Shown: one piece after another, positions 35,101-44,778 of the stretch
Numbering within the stretch: the first letter of the stretch is position 1
Layout: each line of letters opens with the position of its first letter
From: JAPOQD01 sp964620555
GTDB taxonomy: Bacteria > Pseudomonadota > Gammaproteobacteria > Pseudomonadales > Halieaceae
Length of the DNA: 64,000 nt
Reading direction: 5' to 3'
NCBI GenBank assembly: GCA_964620555.1
Contig: CAZUGZ010000004.1
Location: forward strand, 8,939-72,938
The notes under the pieces: generated by a model
The model's database searches: none
What the model saw: the letters and a program-made list of their open reading frames with translations, nothing else
What the model was told of the DNA's origin: nothing
Program-made: the position numbers and the translations under genes

Positions 35101-36162
35101 TCAGGCGTTGAGGTCGCGGGAGAAATCCAGCATCCGTTGCAGCGGCACCATGGCCTTTTCGACCAGTTCCGCGGGCACCTGGATTTCGTTGTCATCGCGT
35201 TCGAATACCGTCGCCAGCGTCTCCAGTTCGTTCATGGCCATCCACGGGCAGTTGCCGCAACTGCGGCAGGTGGCGCCATGGCCGGCAGTGGGGGCAATCA
35301 GCAGTTGTTTGCCGGGTACCGCTTTCTGCATCTGGTAGAAAATGCCCTGATCGGTGGCGACGATGAGCTGCTGCTGCTCGAGTTCGGCCGCGGCGCGAAT
35401 CAACTGGGTGGTTGAACCGACCCGGTCGGCCAGTGCAATTACCGCGGCCGGAGACTCCGGATGTACCAGCACGGCGGCTTCCGGATACACCTGTTTGAGA
35501 TCGCGGATGCCGCGCGCCTTGAATTCTTCGTGAACGATGCAGGCCCCGTCCCACATCAGGATATCGGCGCCGGTCCGGCGGCGCACATAATCGCCCAGGT
35601 AGCGGTCCGGCGCCCACAAAATCTTCTGTTCCCGCTCGGCCAGGTACTCGGCGACATCCAGCGCGATACTGGAGGTCACTACCCAATCGGCGCGGGCCTT
35701 GACCGCCGCCGAGGTATTGGCGTACACCACCACCGTGCGCTCCGGGTGCTGATCACAAAACGCTGAAAACTCCTCGATGGGGCAGCCGATATCCAGCGAA
35801 CAGGTGGCCTCCAGGGTGGGCATCAGGACGCGCTTGTGGGGGGTGAGAATTTTCGCCGTTTCGCCCATGAAGCGAACTCCGGCCACCACCAGGGTGGCGG
35901 CTTCGTGATCGCGTCCGAAGCGGGCCATCTCCAGGGAATCACTGACGCAGCCACCGGTCTGCTCGGCCAGTGCCTGCACTTCCGGGGCGGTGTAGTAGTG
36001 CGCGACCAATACCGCCCGGTGCCGCTTGAGTTGTACCTTGATGCGCTCGATCAGATCCCGTTTCCGGGCCTCGGACAATTGCCGGTGAACAGTCTGATCC
36101 AGGTGTTCCTGCACCTGTTCGCGAATGACTTCCAATCGGGCCGAAGCGATACTCATGGCCAT
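35101..36162 (-). CDS. nadA: Quinolinate synthase
   Basis: [4Fe-4S] enzyme that condenses iminoaspartate with dihydroxyacetone phosphate to quinolinate in NAD synthesis. The protein has 353 residues from ATG 36162 (ATG 36156 is equally possible). It contains VLVAHYYTAPEVQALAEQ, the cysteines of GGCVSDSLEMAR, ATCSLDIGCP and CRSCGNCPWMAMN, and DGACIVHEEF. It is a single gene, with nadB and nadC absent from this window, and is divergent from the MFS gene. Confidence 0.95.
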   Translation of the reverse strand: MAMSIASARLEVIREQVQEHLDQTVHRQLSEARKRDLIERIKVQLKRHRAVLVAHYYTAPEVQALAEQTGGCVSDSLEMARFGRDHEAATLVVAGVRFMGETAKILTPHKRVLMPTLEATCSLDIGCPIEEFSAFCDQHPERTVVVYANTSAAVKARADWVVTSSIALDVAEYLAEREQKILWAPDRYLGDYVRRRTGADILMWDGACIVHEEFKARGIRDLKQVYPEAAVLVHPESPAAVIALADRVGSTTQLIRAAAELEQQQLIVATDQGIFYQMQKAVPGKQLLIAPTAGHGATCRSCGNCPWMAMNELETLATVFERDDNEIQVPAELVEKAMVPLQRMLDFSRDLNA

Positions 36163-36241
36163 GTTATTCGGAAAAACCGAGCTTGGGATACTAGCACAGT
36201 CTGAATATTTTCCACTATCATCGGCACTGGTGCGACCGCTC

Positions 36242-37492
36242 ATGAGCGCCCGTGCCGATCTCCCTGCGGGGAGGCATGCCTCCCGACCCGGATCCCAGCG
36301 CTTGACTTCGACAACCCGGCAAAAACCATTGATGATTGCGGCCTACCTGCCGGCCTTTCTGATGGCCACTGCCGTTCACGTCTTCCTGATACTGCTGCCA
36401 CTGCACGTGCTGGACATCGGCGGCAGCCCGGCGGCGGCGTCCTTCGTGGTACTCGGGCTCGGCCTCGGCATGTTGGCGTGCGATATTCCGGTGGGGTTTC
36501 TCGCCAGTCGCTTCGGCGACAAGCGCATCCTGTTGGCCGGCACCGGCGTGGCGTCACTGGCGAGCTTTTGCGTTCCACTGTCGGGGCACCTGGGATTCCT
36601 GTTCGCCATGGCCGTGTTGCGCGGTGCCGCGTCCTCCGCCTGGATCCTGGGTCTGCTGTCGCACATTACGGCTGCGCTGCCCGCCAATCAACGGGGGCGG
36701 GCGATTTCAGTCTTTGGCGGGGCCATGCGCTTTGGCGTGCTGGTCGGCCCGCTGGCGGGCGGGTCGATTGCCACCGCCTTCGGTTACGAGGCTGCCTTCC
36801 TGGTTGCCGGGGTCTGTTCGCTGGCCGCCTTTGCTATCGTCCTGACGCAAACCTATCCCGGCCACGTCGGCGACGCGGCGCAAGCCCCTGCCCTGTCCCG
36901 GCTGAAATCGGTAATTTCCGGCAATATCCGCATCTTCATGACCGCGGGGTACGCCGCGCTGGGCCTGCAGATGATGCGTGCCGGACGGCAATTGCTGATT
37001 CCGTTGTTTGGCTATGGCATGGGGCTGGAGGCGTCGAGCATCGGCCTGATCTTTTCCCTGTCCGCCCTGGTGGATATGACGCTGTTTTATCCGGCCGGCA
37101 TGGCCATGGACCACTACGGGCGCAAGCGGGTGGGTGTTCCCTCACTGACCCTGTTCGCGGCCGGTCTGGCACTGCTGGCCATGGCCGATTCATTGGCGGG
37201 CCTGCTCGCGGTGGGCCTGTTGCTGGGTTTCGCCAATGGCCTGGGAAGCGGTTTCATTCTGACCATGGGTTCCGACCTCGCTCCCGTGCAGCGCCGCGCC
37301 GAGTTTCTCGGTGCCTGGCGCGTGCTCGGCGATGGCGGAATGGTGGTCGCGCCCCTCCTGATCGGCACGCTGGTGGCGACCTCCACACTGGCTGTCGCGG
37401 CGTTTGCGGTGGCCGGGGTCGGCGCATCCGCAACCCTGGTTTTGTGGCGCTGGGTCGACGAAACCCTCAAGCGGAGCAGCTCCTCAAAGTGA
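36242..37492 (+). CDS. MFS transporter
   Basis: Major facilitator of 416 residues with 12 predicted helices. The loop 2-3 signature is visible as PVGFLASRFGDKRILLAGTG, and its counterpart in the second half as AMDHYGRKRVGVPSLTLF. ATG 36242 gives a hydrophilic 28-residue leader before helix 1; ATG 36332 would start at the first helix. The substrate is unknown. The gene is divergent from nadA with about 80 bp between starts, and convergent with the enoyl-CoA hydratase gene. Confidence 0.85.
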   Translation: MSARADLPAGRHASRPGSQRLTSTTRQKPLMIAAYLPAFLMATAVHVFLILLPLHVLDIGGSPAAASFVVLGLGLGMLACDIPVGFLASRFGDKRILLAGTGVASLASFCVPLSGHLGFLFAMAVLRGAASSAWILGLLSHITAALPANQRGRAISVFGGAMRFGVLVGPLAGGSIATAFGYEAAFLVAGVCSLAAFAIVLTQTYPGHVGDAAQAPALSRLKSVISGNIRIFMTAGYAALGLQMMRAGRQLLIPLFGYGMGLEASSIGLIFSLSALVDMTLFYPAGMAMDHYGRKRVGVPSLTLFAAGLALLAMADSLAGLLAVGLLLGFANGLGSGFILTMGSDLAPVQRRAEFLGAWRVLGDGGMVVAPLLIGTLVATSTLAVAAFAVAGVGASATLVLWRWVDETLKRSSSSK

Positions 37493-37527
37493 GGCGAAAG
37501 GAATCACCCGCTGAATTTGATTGCCAC

Positions 37528-38337
37528 TCACTGCAGGAATTCGGGCCAGTCGCGATCGACCCGGCCCCGCCACTGCGGCGAGCGGCGCTCGAACCAGGCC
37601 CGCCCCCCCTCTTCCGCATCGGGTTGCCGCATACTGTAACGCAATGCCCGGGTCTCCAACTCGATCATGGCCTCCCTCGTCAGCTCGTGGCTGCGCCACA
37701 GCATGCGCTTGTGCAGGGCCATGACCAGTGGGGCGCAGTTGGCTGCCATATCGGCGGCAATTTCCATGGCGGTTTCCAGCACCTGTTGCGCCGGCACCAC
37801 GCGACCGGCCAGGCCCCACTCGGTCGCCTCCGCACCGCTCAGGCGATCGGCGCGAACCAGCAGTTCAAAGGCACGCTCAAAGCCGACCAGCCTGGGCAAA
37901 ACGTGCGCAGCGGCGAAATCCGCCACCACTCCGCGACGGTTCTGCAGCAGGCCGTAACGGCCTTCGATGGCAAAGACACGCAGGTCGGCCTGCAGGGCGA
38001 GGCTCAGCCCGACCCCGATGGCATGGCCGTTGCAGGCGGCAATGACCGGTTTGCGCAGCTCCCAGGCCTGGAAACTCAGTGGGCAGGAACTGGACCCCGA
38101 TTCCATTTGCTCCCCGGTGAAAGTCCCTGCACCGGCGCTCATATCGGCCCCCGCGCAAAAGGCCTTGCCCGCGCCCGTCACCACCACCACGCGAACCTCA
38201 TCGTCGTCGTCACAGCGCCGGTAGGCTTCTCCCAAACCGTCTATCATCGGTTGGGTAAAGGTATTCAACTCCTCGGGCCGATCAAAGGTAATGACGGCAA
38301 TGCCGTCCTGCAGTTCCAGCCGGATCGCATCGTTCAT
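37528..38337 (-). CDS. Enoyl-CoA hydratase/isomerase family protein
   Basis: Crotonase-fold enzyme of 269 residues. It has VITFDRPEELNTFT near the N-terminus, the oxyanion-hole segment GKAFCAGADMSAG, and the second glycine-rich region CNGHAIGVGLSLALQADLRV. The usual first catalytic glutamate position reads NRRGVVADFAAAHVLPRLVG without a clear Glu, so it may act as an isomerase or on an unusual acyl-CoA. The C-terminal part ends GRVDRDWPEFLQ. It is transcribed alone. Confidence 0.88.
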   Translation of the reverse strand: MNDAIRLELQDGIAVITFDRPEELNTFTQPMIDGLGEAYRRCDDDDEVRVVVVTGAGKAFCAGADMSAGAGTFTGEQMESGSSSCPLSFQAWELRKPVIAACNGHAIGVGLSLALQADLRVFAIEGRYGLLQNRRGVVADFAAAHVLPRLVGFERAFELLVRADRLSGAEATEWGLAGRVVPAQQVLETAMEIAADMAANCAPLVMALHKRMLWRSHELTREAMIELETRALRYSMRQPDAEEGGRAWFERRSPQWRGRVDRDWPEFLQ

Positions 38338-38538
38338 CCGGGTTCACCTCCCTACTGGTTGTCCGATCGACGCCGACGACGACCCGCCGTCGGGGCTCGG
38401 CGGATTCTACTGCACAAAAGTCGGCGTTACCCGCGCCGCCCGGCGCCGCGACCCGGCGCCACGGGATGGCGCCAATTGAAGTCCGGCGGGCATCGGCGCT
38501 AGGATAGGGATTGCATTCACCAGCCCGGGGGCCGCGAG

Positions 38539-40014
38539 ATGTTCAGTATCGTTGAATTCCTGGCCGAGCTTTTTGTCCTGGTCCTCGGTTTGGGTGCTCT
38601 GCTGGTAGTGGTCCTCTACATTGTCGACCGCTCCCAGACCCAGCACGCCATTCGCCGCAATTTTCCGGTGGTCGGTCGCTTCCGCTACTGGTTCGAGCAC
38701 ATGGGCGAGTTTTTTCGCCAGTACTTCTTCGCCATGGACCGGGAGGAGATGCCCTTCAACCGGGCGGAACGAAGCTGGGTCTATCGGGCCGCCAAGGGGG
38801 TGAACAACACGGTCGCCTTCGGCTCGACCCGCGACCTGAAACCCCGGGGCACCGTCATTTTCGTCAATTGCCCCTATCCGACCCTGGAGCGGGATGCGGT
38901 GGAGACCAGTCCGCTAACCATCGGCCCCCACTGCCGCAAACCCTATACCACTGCGTCCCTGTTCAATATCTCGGGAATGAGTTACGGCGCGGTCTCCCGC
39001 CCCGCGGTATTGGCCCTGTCCAACGGCGCGCGGATGGCGGGGCTGTGGATGAACACCGGGGAGGGCGCCCTGTCGCCCTGGCACCTGGAGGGCGGAGCCG
39101 ACCTGGTCTTTCAGATCGGCACCGCCAAGTACGGGGTTCGGGACGAGGACGGGGCACTGTCGGATCAGCGCCTGGCGGAGTTGGCGACCCACGAGCAGGT
39201 CAGGATGTTCGAGATCAAGCTTTCCCAGGGCGCCAAGCCCGGCAAGGGTGGAATTCTCCCCGGGGAAAAGGTCACCGGGGAGATCGCCGGCATTCGCTTC
39301 ATCCCCGTGGGTCAGGACTCCATCAGCCCGAATCGGCATCCGGAAGTCGATTCGGAAACGGATTTGCTCGACCTGATCCAACGTGTGCGCCAGGTCACCG
39401 GCAAACCCACCGGATTCAAGACGGTAATCGGCGCCTACGGCTGGCTGGAGACACTGTGTGAGGAAATCCTCGCCCGCGGCGAGGACAGTGCGCCGGACTT
39501 CATCACCATCGACAGCGCCGACGGCGGCACCGGGGCGGCGCCCATGAGCCTGATCGACTACATGGGGCTGCCGATCAAGGAAAGTCTGCCCCTGGCCGTG
39601 GACATCCTCAAACGCTACGGCCTGCGCGAGCGGATCAAGGTGATCGCCAGCGGCAAGCTGATCACCCCGGGCGAGGTGGCCTGGGCCCTGTGTGCGGGAG
39701 CCGATTTCGTCGTGTCGGCGCGTGGCTTCATGTTTGCCCTGGGCTGCATCCAGGCCCTGCAGTGCAACCGCAATACCTGCCCGACGGGTATCACCACCCA
39801 CGACAGGAAGCTGCAACGCGGCCTGGACCCGGAGGACAAGGCCGAGCGGGTGCGGCGCTACGCCCAGGCCATGGTCAAGGAAGTGGGGGTGATCGCGCAC
39901 TCGTGCGGCGTCCCGGAACCGCGCCGACTCAAGCGCTTTCACTGCCGCGTGGTGCAACAGGACGGACGCTCGGTGCCACTGGACGAGTTGTACCCCGACC
40001 AGCGACCGGGGTGA
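38539..40014 (+). CDS. Membrane-anchored FMN-binding glutamate synthase-like protein
   Basis: Protein of 491 residues that corresponds to the FMN-binding synthase domain of glutamate synthase, preceded by one N-terminal membrane helix (about residues 8-33). Seen motifs are NISGMSYGAVSRPAVLALSNGA, the loop KPGKGGILPG, ITIDSADGGTGAAP and the Cys cluster CIQALQCNRNTCPTGI, which fits a [3Fe-4S] site. The glutaminase and large C-terminal domains of GltB are absent. Such stand-alone proteins are common but their reaction is not settled. It is convergent with sppA, 10 bp away. Confidence 0.88.
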   Translation: MFSIVEFLAELFVLVLGLGALLVVVLYIVDRSQTQHAIRRNFPVVGRFRYWFEHMGEFFRQYFFAMDREEMPFNRAERSWVYRAAKGVNNTVAFGSTRDLKPRGTVIFVNCPYPTLERDAVETSPLTIGPHCRKPYTTASLFNISGMSYGAVSRPAVLALSNGARMAGLWMNTGEGALSPWHLEGGADLVFQIGTAKYGVRDEDGALSDQRLAELATHEQVRMFEIKLSQGAKPGKGGILPGEKVTGEIAGIRFIPVGQDSISPNRHPEVDSETDLLDLIQRVRQVTGKPTGFKTVIGAYGWLETLCEEILARGEDSAPDFITIDSADGGTGAAPMSLIDYMGLPIKESLPLAVDILKRYGLRERIKVIASGKLITPGEVAWALCAGADFVVSARGFMFALGCIQALQCNRNTCPTGITTHDRKLQRGLDPEDKAERVRRYAQAMVKEVGVIAHSCGVPEPRRLKRFHCRVVQQDGRSVPLDELYPDQRPG

Positions 40015-40024
40015 GTCGCCGGGG

Positions 40025-41830
40025 CTACGGCACCTCCAGCGGGCAATCGGTACACAATACCGTCGCGGTGGGCTGGCTGATATCTTCCAGCATCGACAAC
40101 AGAGAGGCCAGGCGGGCGGAGAAACGTCCGTTGGCCGATTCGGCGTGCAAACCCAGGTAGACGGAAAAACGCTGCAATAACTGCACCCCCAGCGGCGGCT
40201 CCTGGGTCACGTAGTTGACCCGGTAGTCCACCAGTTCCGCCGCCCCGGCAACCGCCTCGATGGTATCCTCCAGCCCGCCCAGTTCATCGATCAGGCCCAG
40301 TTCCAACGCCCGTGGCGCCAGCCAGACACGCCCCCCCGCGATGGAGCGAATGTACTCCGCTTCCCGCTCGCGGTCGGTGGCTACCTGGTCTATGAAACGC
40401 TGGTAGGCGCTGCTCGCCCACTGGGCGAAGATGGCGTCGAGTCCGGCATCCACGCCCTGCTCGATCCCCCAGCCGGCGTACTTCGAGGTAGTTACCCCAT
40501 CGAAGTGGATACCCGCATAATCGAAGACGTTTTCCAGGGTGCCGAAGGCCACGGCCACCCCAATCGAACCGGTAATGGTTACCGGTTCGGCGAAGATGCG
40601 GTCGGCGGGGGTACTCACCCAGACCCCACCCGAGGCCGCCACGTCACCCATGGAGACGTAGACCGGTATATCGCGGCTGCGCGCCGCCACCAATTCATCC
40701 CGAATCAGGTCGCTGGCAATGATGGAACCGCCGGGGCTGTTGACCCGCAACACCAGGGCGCGGGTGTCCTCGTGTTCGTAGGCCTGCCGAATCAGGCGGG
40801 CCGTGTCATGGCTACCGGCTACGCCCGGGCCCATCGAGCCCTCCTGGATGACCCCCTGCACAAACACTACCGCAACCGCCGCGCTGGAATCGTCAGCCTC
40901 CGGCTCCAACTGCTCAAAATACGCGCCGGCGCTGATATGCGGGTAGGTGTCCTGGCCCTCCCGTTCCGACTTGCCGAAACGTTCGATCATCTGGGCCCGG
41001 AATTCAGGGTAGCTCCGCGTCCCGTCGATCAAACCGTGGGCCTCTGCATAGGCCAGATTGTGGTAGCCGGCTTCAAGGAAAAAGGTGGCCGGATGCTGGT
41101 CGGCCATGGTTTGCAGCAATTCCGGTTGCAGGCCCCTCGCTTCGGCAATTTTTTCCTTTATTTCGGCCCAGATCGGCACCACCAGTTGTTCGCGTTGCTG
41201 GCGGTCGGGCTCGGACATGTCGTTTCTGGTCAGGCCCTCCGTCGCCGATTTGTAATCGCCCTGGGAATAGTTATGGATGGTGATTTTCAACTTTTCGGTG
41301 AATTCGCGAATGTAATTGCGGTAGCCGCCCAGGCCGGAGAGGGCCACTACGCCCGAGGGATGCACGTAGACCTCGTTGGCCTGCGCTGCCATCAGGTAAG
41401 AACCCGTAGTCAAGCGTTCGCTGTAGGCGATCACCGGTTTGCCCGTGGCGCGGAGGGCGGCCAGTTCATCGGCGATATTGAGCGCCGTACCGAAACCGGC
41501 AAAACCCGCGTCGCTGAAATCGAGCAGCACCCCGGCCAGACGCTCATCCTCAGCGGCGGCGCGAATCAGGGTGATCAGGTCGCGTGCCTGTACCTGTGGG
41601 GAGGTTGGTACGGCGAACGGATTGGTAAATTCGGTGGGATACACCTCCTGGTCCACGATGGTCCCTTCCGGGGCCAGAATCAGCAGTTTACCCTCGGGAT
41701 CCACCGGTTCGGGCCGCTGTTGCAGCAGGGCCGCCACCAAAGCAACCAACACTGCAAGGGTCAGCAGGTTGAGGGTCCACACCCGCAACGAGGTTAAAAT
41801 CGCTCCGATCTTCCTCAGCAATTTTCTCAC
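40025..41830 (-). CDS. sppA: Signal peptide peptidase SppA, 67-kDa type
   Basis: Inner-membrane serine protease that degrades cleaved signal peptides. The protein has 601 residues and is a tandem of two ClpP-like domains, as in E. coli SppA. An N-terminal helix lies at about 16-38. The catalytic lysine is in GDYKSATEGLTRNDMS in the first half, and the nucleophile Ser in MGDVAASGGVWVS in the second half; LRVNSPGGSIIASD forms part of the pocket. The gene stands alone, with a GTG start at 41830. Confidence 0.93.
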   Translation of the reverse strand: MRKLLRKIGAILTSLRVWTLNLLTLAVLVALVAALLQQRPEPVDPEGKLLILAPEGTIVDQEVYPTEFTNPFAVPTSPQVQARDLITLIRAAAEDERLAGVLLDFSDAGFAGFGTALNIADELAALRATGKPVIAYSERLTTGSYLMAAQANEVYVHPSGVVALSGLGGYRNYIREFTEKLKITIHNYSQGDYKSATEGLTRNDMSEPDRQQREQLVVPIWAEIKEKIAEARGLQPELLQTMADQHPATFFLEAGYHNLAYAEAHGLIDGTRSYPEFRAQMIERFGKSEREGQDTYPHISAGAYFEQLEPEADDSSAAVAVVFVQGVIQEGSMGPGVAGSHDTARLIRQAYEHEDTRALVLRVNSPGGSIIASDLIRDELVAARSRDIPVYVSMGDVAASGGVWVSTPADRIFAEPVTITGSIGVAVAFGTLENVFDYAGIHFDGVTTSKYAGWGIEQGVDAGLDAIFAQWASSAYQRFIDQVATDREREAEYIRSIAGGRVWLAPRALELGLIDELGGLEDTIEAVAGAAELVDYRVNYVTQEPPLGVQLLQRFSVYLGLHAESANGRFSARLASLLSMLEDISQPTATVLCTDCPLEVP

Positions 41831-41961
41831 GTCACTACTCCGTCAAAACAGGTCGGTACGCGCATCATACCAATAATGTCCCCGCCGGGCCGGGCGGGCC
41901 AGCTGCCACACCCCGACCGGGGGGGGACGCCGCCCGGCCCGTTTGCAGTACAATTCCGCCC

Positions 41962-42468
41962 ATGCTCGAGACCATCAGCCTCATCGGCATGCCCGGTGCC
42001 GGAAAGTCCACGGTAGGGGTGGTGCTGGCCAAGTCCCTGGGGCTCAATTTCGTCGACACCGACCTGCTGATCCAGGTGCGCCATGGGGCCACTCTGCAAC
42101 AGATTCTGGAGCGCGAGGGCTACCTGCAACTGCGCCGATACGAGCACCAGGTATTGCTGGATATGCCACTGGAACAGCGCCTGATCGCCACGGGTGGCAG
42201 CGCAATCTACAGCGATCGCGGCATGCGGCGCCTGGCCGCGGCGGGGCCGGTGGTGTTCCTCGAGGTCGACCTGCCGGAGATACTGTCTCGAATCGGCGAT
42301 GTGGAACAGCGCGGTCTGGCCCGGCCGCCGGGTTGCCCGCTGGCCGAGGTCTACCGGGAGCGGTTGCCCTATTACCAGCGTTACGCCGAATTCAGCGTAC
42401 CCCAGCGGTGCCAGACCAGCGTCGAGGCAACTGCCGGGTACATTGCCCGCTGGCTGCAAAGCCGCTAA
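41962..42468 (+). CDS. Shikimate kinase-like protein
   Basis: Small P-loop kinase of 168 residues. The Walker A is GMPGAGKSTVG, and NFVDTDLLIQ supplies the shikimate-binding aspartate. REGYLQLRRYEHQVL stands at the substrate-helix position and IATGGSAIY replaces the usual GGG loop. The LID region ARPPGCPLAEVYRERLPYY keeps one Arg. It is not linked to aroB, unlike classical aroK, so it may be a second shikimate kinase or a related small-molecule kinase. Confidence 0.82.
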   Translation: MLETISLIGMPGAGKSTVGVVLAKSLGLNFVDTDLLIQVRHGATLQQILEREGYLQLRRYEHQVLLDMPLEQRLIATGGSAIYSDRGMRRLAAAGPVVFLEVDLPEILSRIGDVEQRGLARPPGCPLAEVYRERLPYYQRYAEFSVPQRCQTSVEATAGYIARWLQSR

Positions 42469-42503
42469 CCGATCCGGGCGAGGCAGCCGGGCGGGTTCTC
42501 GCG

Positions 42504-42509
42504 TATACT
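42504..42509 (+). promoter_or_regulatory. Possible -10 element upstream of rnr
   Basis: TATACT lies 38 bases before ATG 42547, in the only gap before rnr. No convincing -35 hexamer is visible at 16-18 bp. Low confidence. Confidence 0.3.
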
Positions 42510-42546
42510 GGGACGTACCACTTTCCGCTCCGAAAAGACCCGTTCC

Positions 42547-44763
42547 ATGGACCCTCACGCCCGACGTGAACGACGCAAGTATGCCAATCCCATTGCCAGC
42601 CGCGAACGGATTCAGCAGGTACTGGCCGAACAGGACCAACCACTCGACTACCAGCGCCTGTGCGAATTGTTGGAGATTTCCGATGCGGACCAGCAGACCG
42701 CCCTGCGCAAGCGACTGCGCGCCATGGAGCGGGACGGACAACTGCTGGTCAACCGCAGGGGCGATTACGGCCTGGTGGACAAGATGGACCTGGTCCACGG
42801 ATGGGTCATCGGTCACCGGGATGGTTTCGGTTTCCTGCGGCCACTGGCTGGTGGCGATGACCTGTTTCTCGGTGCGGGCCAGATGGCGCTGGTATTCGAC
42901 GGCGACGAAATACTGGCGCAGGTGACCGGCACCGACCATCGCGGGCGCAGGGAGGGCCGGGTAATCGAAGTGCTGAAGCGCGGCCTCGGCGAAGTGGTGG
43001 GTCGCTACCACGAACAGAGCGGAATAGGCGAACTGATCCCGGAAAACCCGCGAATACGGCACGAGGTACTGATCCCCCCCGGGGAAAACCTCGGTGCCAG
43101 CCCCGGCCAGATGGTCTGTGCGGAAATCACCCACTGGCCGACCCGCCGCTTGCGGGCCAAGGGGCGGGTCACGGAAATACTGGGACGGCCCCTGGACCCG
43201 GGGATGGAAATCGACGTGGCGATTCGCTCCCATCAACTTCCCCACACCTGGCCCGCGGCGGTCCTGCAGGAGATCGACGGCCTGGCAGAGGACCCCGGCG
43301 AGGCCGACAAACGGCACCGGGTGGATTTGCGCAAGCTGCCCTTTGTAACCATCGATGGGGAGGACGCCCAGGACTTCGACGACGCCGTGTATTGCGAGAA
43401 AAGCGACAGCGGCTGGCGCCTCTGGGTGGCGATTGCCGACGTCTCCCACTACGTGCGGCCGGGCACAGCATTGGATGAAGAGGCCCGGAACCGGGGTAAC
43501 TCGGTATATTTCCCCGGCCGGGTGCTGCCGATGTTGCCGGAACCGTTGAGCAATGGGCTGTGTTCGCTGAAGCCGGGCTCGGACCGCCTGGCCATGGTCT
43601 GCGAAATGGAGATCTCCGGGGACGGCGAACTGACCGACTTCCGGTTCCGCGAAGCCGTCATTCACTCCCACGCCCGCCTCAGCTATACCCAGGCGGGCGC
43701 GGCACTGGCAAGCGGCAGCGGCCGCGGATTGCCCGGCGGCAAATCGCTGCCGGTCCTGCAACGATTGCACGACCTGTACCAGGTGTTGCTGGGCGCCCGC
43801 CAGCGCCGGGGAGCCATCGATTTTGAAACGGTGGAAACGCGCATACAGTTCGATCAGCACAGCAAGATCGAGGCCTTCGTGCCGGTGCAGCGCAACGACG
43901 CCCACAAGCTGATCGAAGAGTGCATGCTGTGCGCCAATGTAGCCACCGCAGAGTTCCTGCAGGCCCGCGAAATTCCCCTGCTGTTCCGGGTACACCAGGG
44001 ACCCGGCGACGAAAAGCTGACAAATTTGCGCAGCTACCTGGGCCTCCTGGGGCTGGACCTGAGCGGTGGGCAGAAACCCACGGCGAGGGACTACCAGGCG
44101 CTGCTGAACCGCGTCAGGGCGCGGGAAGATTTCCAGGTGATTCAGACCATGATGCTGCGCTCGCTCAGCCAGGCGCGCTACCAGCCGCACAACGAGGGTC
44201 ACTTCGGCCTGGGCTACCCGGCCTACGCCCATTTCACCTCCCCCATCCGCCGCTATCCCGATCTGCTGGCGCACCGGGGCATTCGCCTGCTGTTGCAGGG
44301 TGGCGCCGCAAAGCGGCGGACCCGCAAGAAAATGTTTCCCTACGACAACGCGGCGATGGCGGTGTTTGGCGAGCACTGTTCGATGACCGAAAGACGCGCC
44401 GACGACGCCACCCGCGAAGTGGATACCTGGCTCAAGTGTGAATACCTGCAGGATCGAGTGGGGGAGGAATTCGCCGGCCTGGTGGCTGCGGTCACCGGTT
44501 TCGGGATATTCGTCGAACTGAGCGATGTCCACGTGGACGGGTTGGTACACATCAGCACCCTGCCCTCCGACTACTACCACTTCGACGAGGTCGGCAAATG
44601 TCTCGTCGGCGAGCGCAGTGGCCGCCGCTTCGGCCTGGGGGATTCCGTATCGGTGCGCGTGGTCCGGGTAGACCTGGAACAGAAAAAAATCGACTTGGAA
44701 CTGGTTGGCAGCAGTCCGCGGCGGGGACGGGGCCGCAGGCGCTCCAGGAATCGGCATGGCTGA
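42547..44763 (+). CDS. rnr: Ribonuclease R
   Basis: Processive 3'-5' exoribonuclease that can digest structured RNA. The protein has 738 residues, shorter than E. coli RNase R (about 813) mainly because the lysine-rich tail is reduced to a short RRGRGRRRSRNRHG end. An N-terminal winged-helix segment (LCELLEISDADQQTALRKRL) and two cold-shock domains precede the RNB core with TIDGEDAQDFDDAVY (about 270-285). AHFTSPIRRYPDLLAHR and an S1 domain (about 640-720) follow. rlmB begins 15 bp downstream, the same pairing as in enterobacteria. Confidence 0.95.
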   Translation: MDPHARRERRKYANPIASRERIQQVLAEQDQPLDYQRLCELLEISDADQQTALRKRLRAMERDGQLLVNRRGDYGLVDKMDLVHGWVIGHRDGFGFLRPLAGGDDLFLGAGQMALVFDGDEILAQVTGTDHRGRREGRVIEVLKRGLGEVVGRYHEQSGIGELIPENPRIRHEVLIPPGENLGASPGQMVCAEITHWPTRRLRAKGRVTEILGRPLDPGMEIDVAIRSHQLPHTWPAAVLQEIDGLAEDPGEADKRHRVDLRKLPFVTIDGEDAQDFDDAVYCEKSDSGWRLWVAIADVSHYVRPGTALDEEARNRGNSVYFPGRVLPMLPEPLSNGLCSLKPGSDRLAMVCEMEISGDGELTDFRFREAVIHSHARLSYTQAGAALASGSGRGLPGGKSLPVLQRLHDLYQVLLGARQRRGAIDFETVETRIQFDQHSKIEAFVPVQRNDAHKLIEECMLCANVATAEFLQAREIPLLFRVHQGPGDEKLTNLRSYLGLLGLDLSGGQKPTARDYQALLNRVRAREDFQVIQTMMLRSLSQARYQPHNEGHFGLGYPAYAHFTSPIRRYPDLLAHRGIRLLLQGGAAKRRTRKKMFPYDNAAMAVFGEHCSMTERRADDATREVDTWLKCEYLQDRVGEEFAGLVAAVTGFGIFVELSDVHVDGLVHISTLPSDYYHFDEVGKCLVGERSGRRFGLGDSVSVRVVRVDLEQKKIDLELVGSSPRRGRGRRRSRNRHG

Positions 44764-44778
44764 CTTTCAGCGATCCCG

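Noticed and set aside
41827..44757. Very long minus-strand frame of 976 codons
   Set aside because: It is the mirror of rnr, which shows complete RNase R motifs. Its translation is rich in Gln/His/Val typical of antisense reading of GC-rich genes and has no domain.
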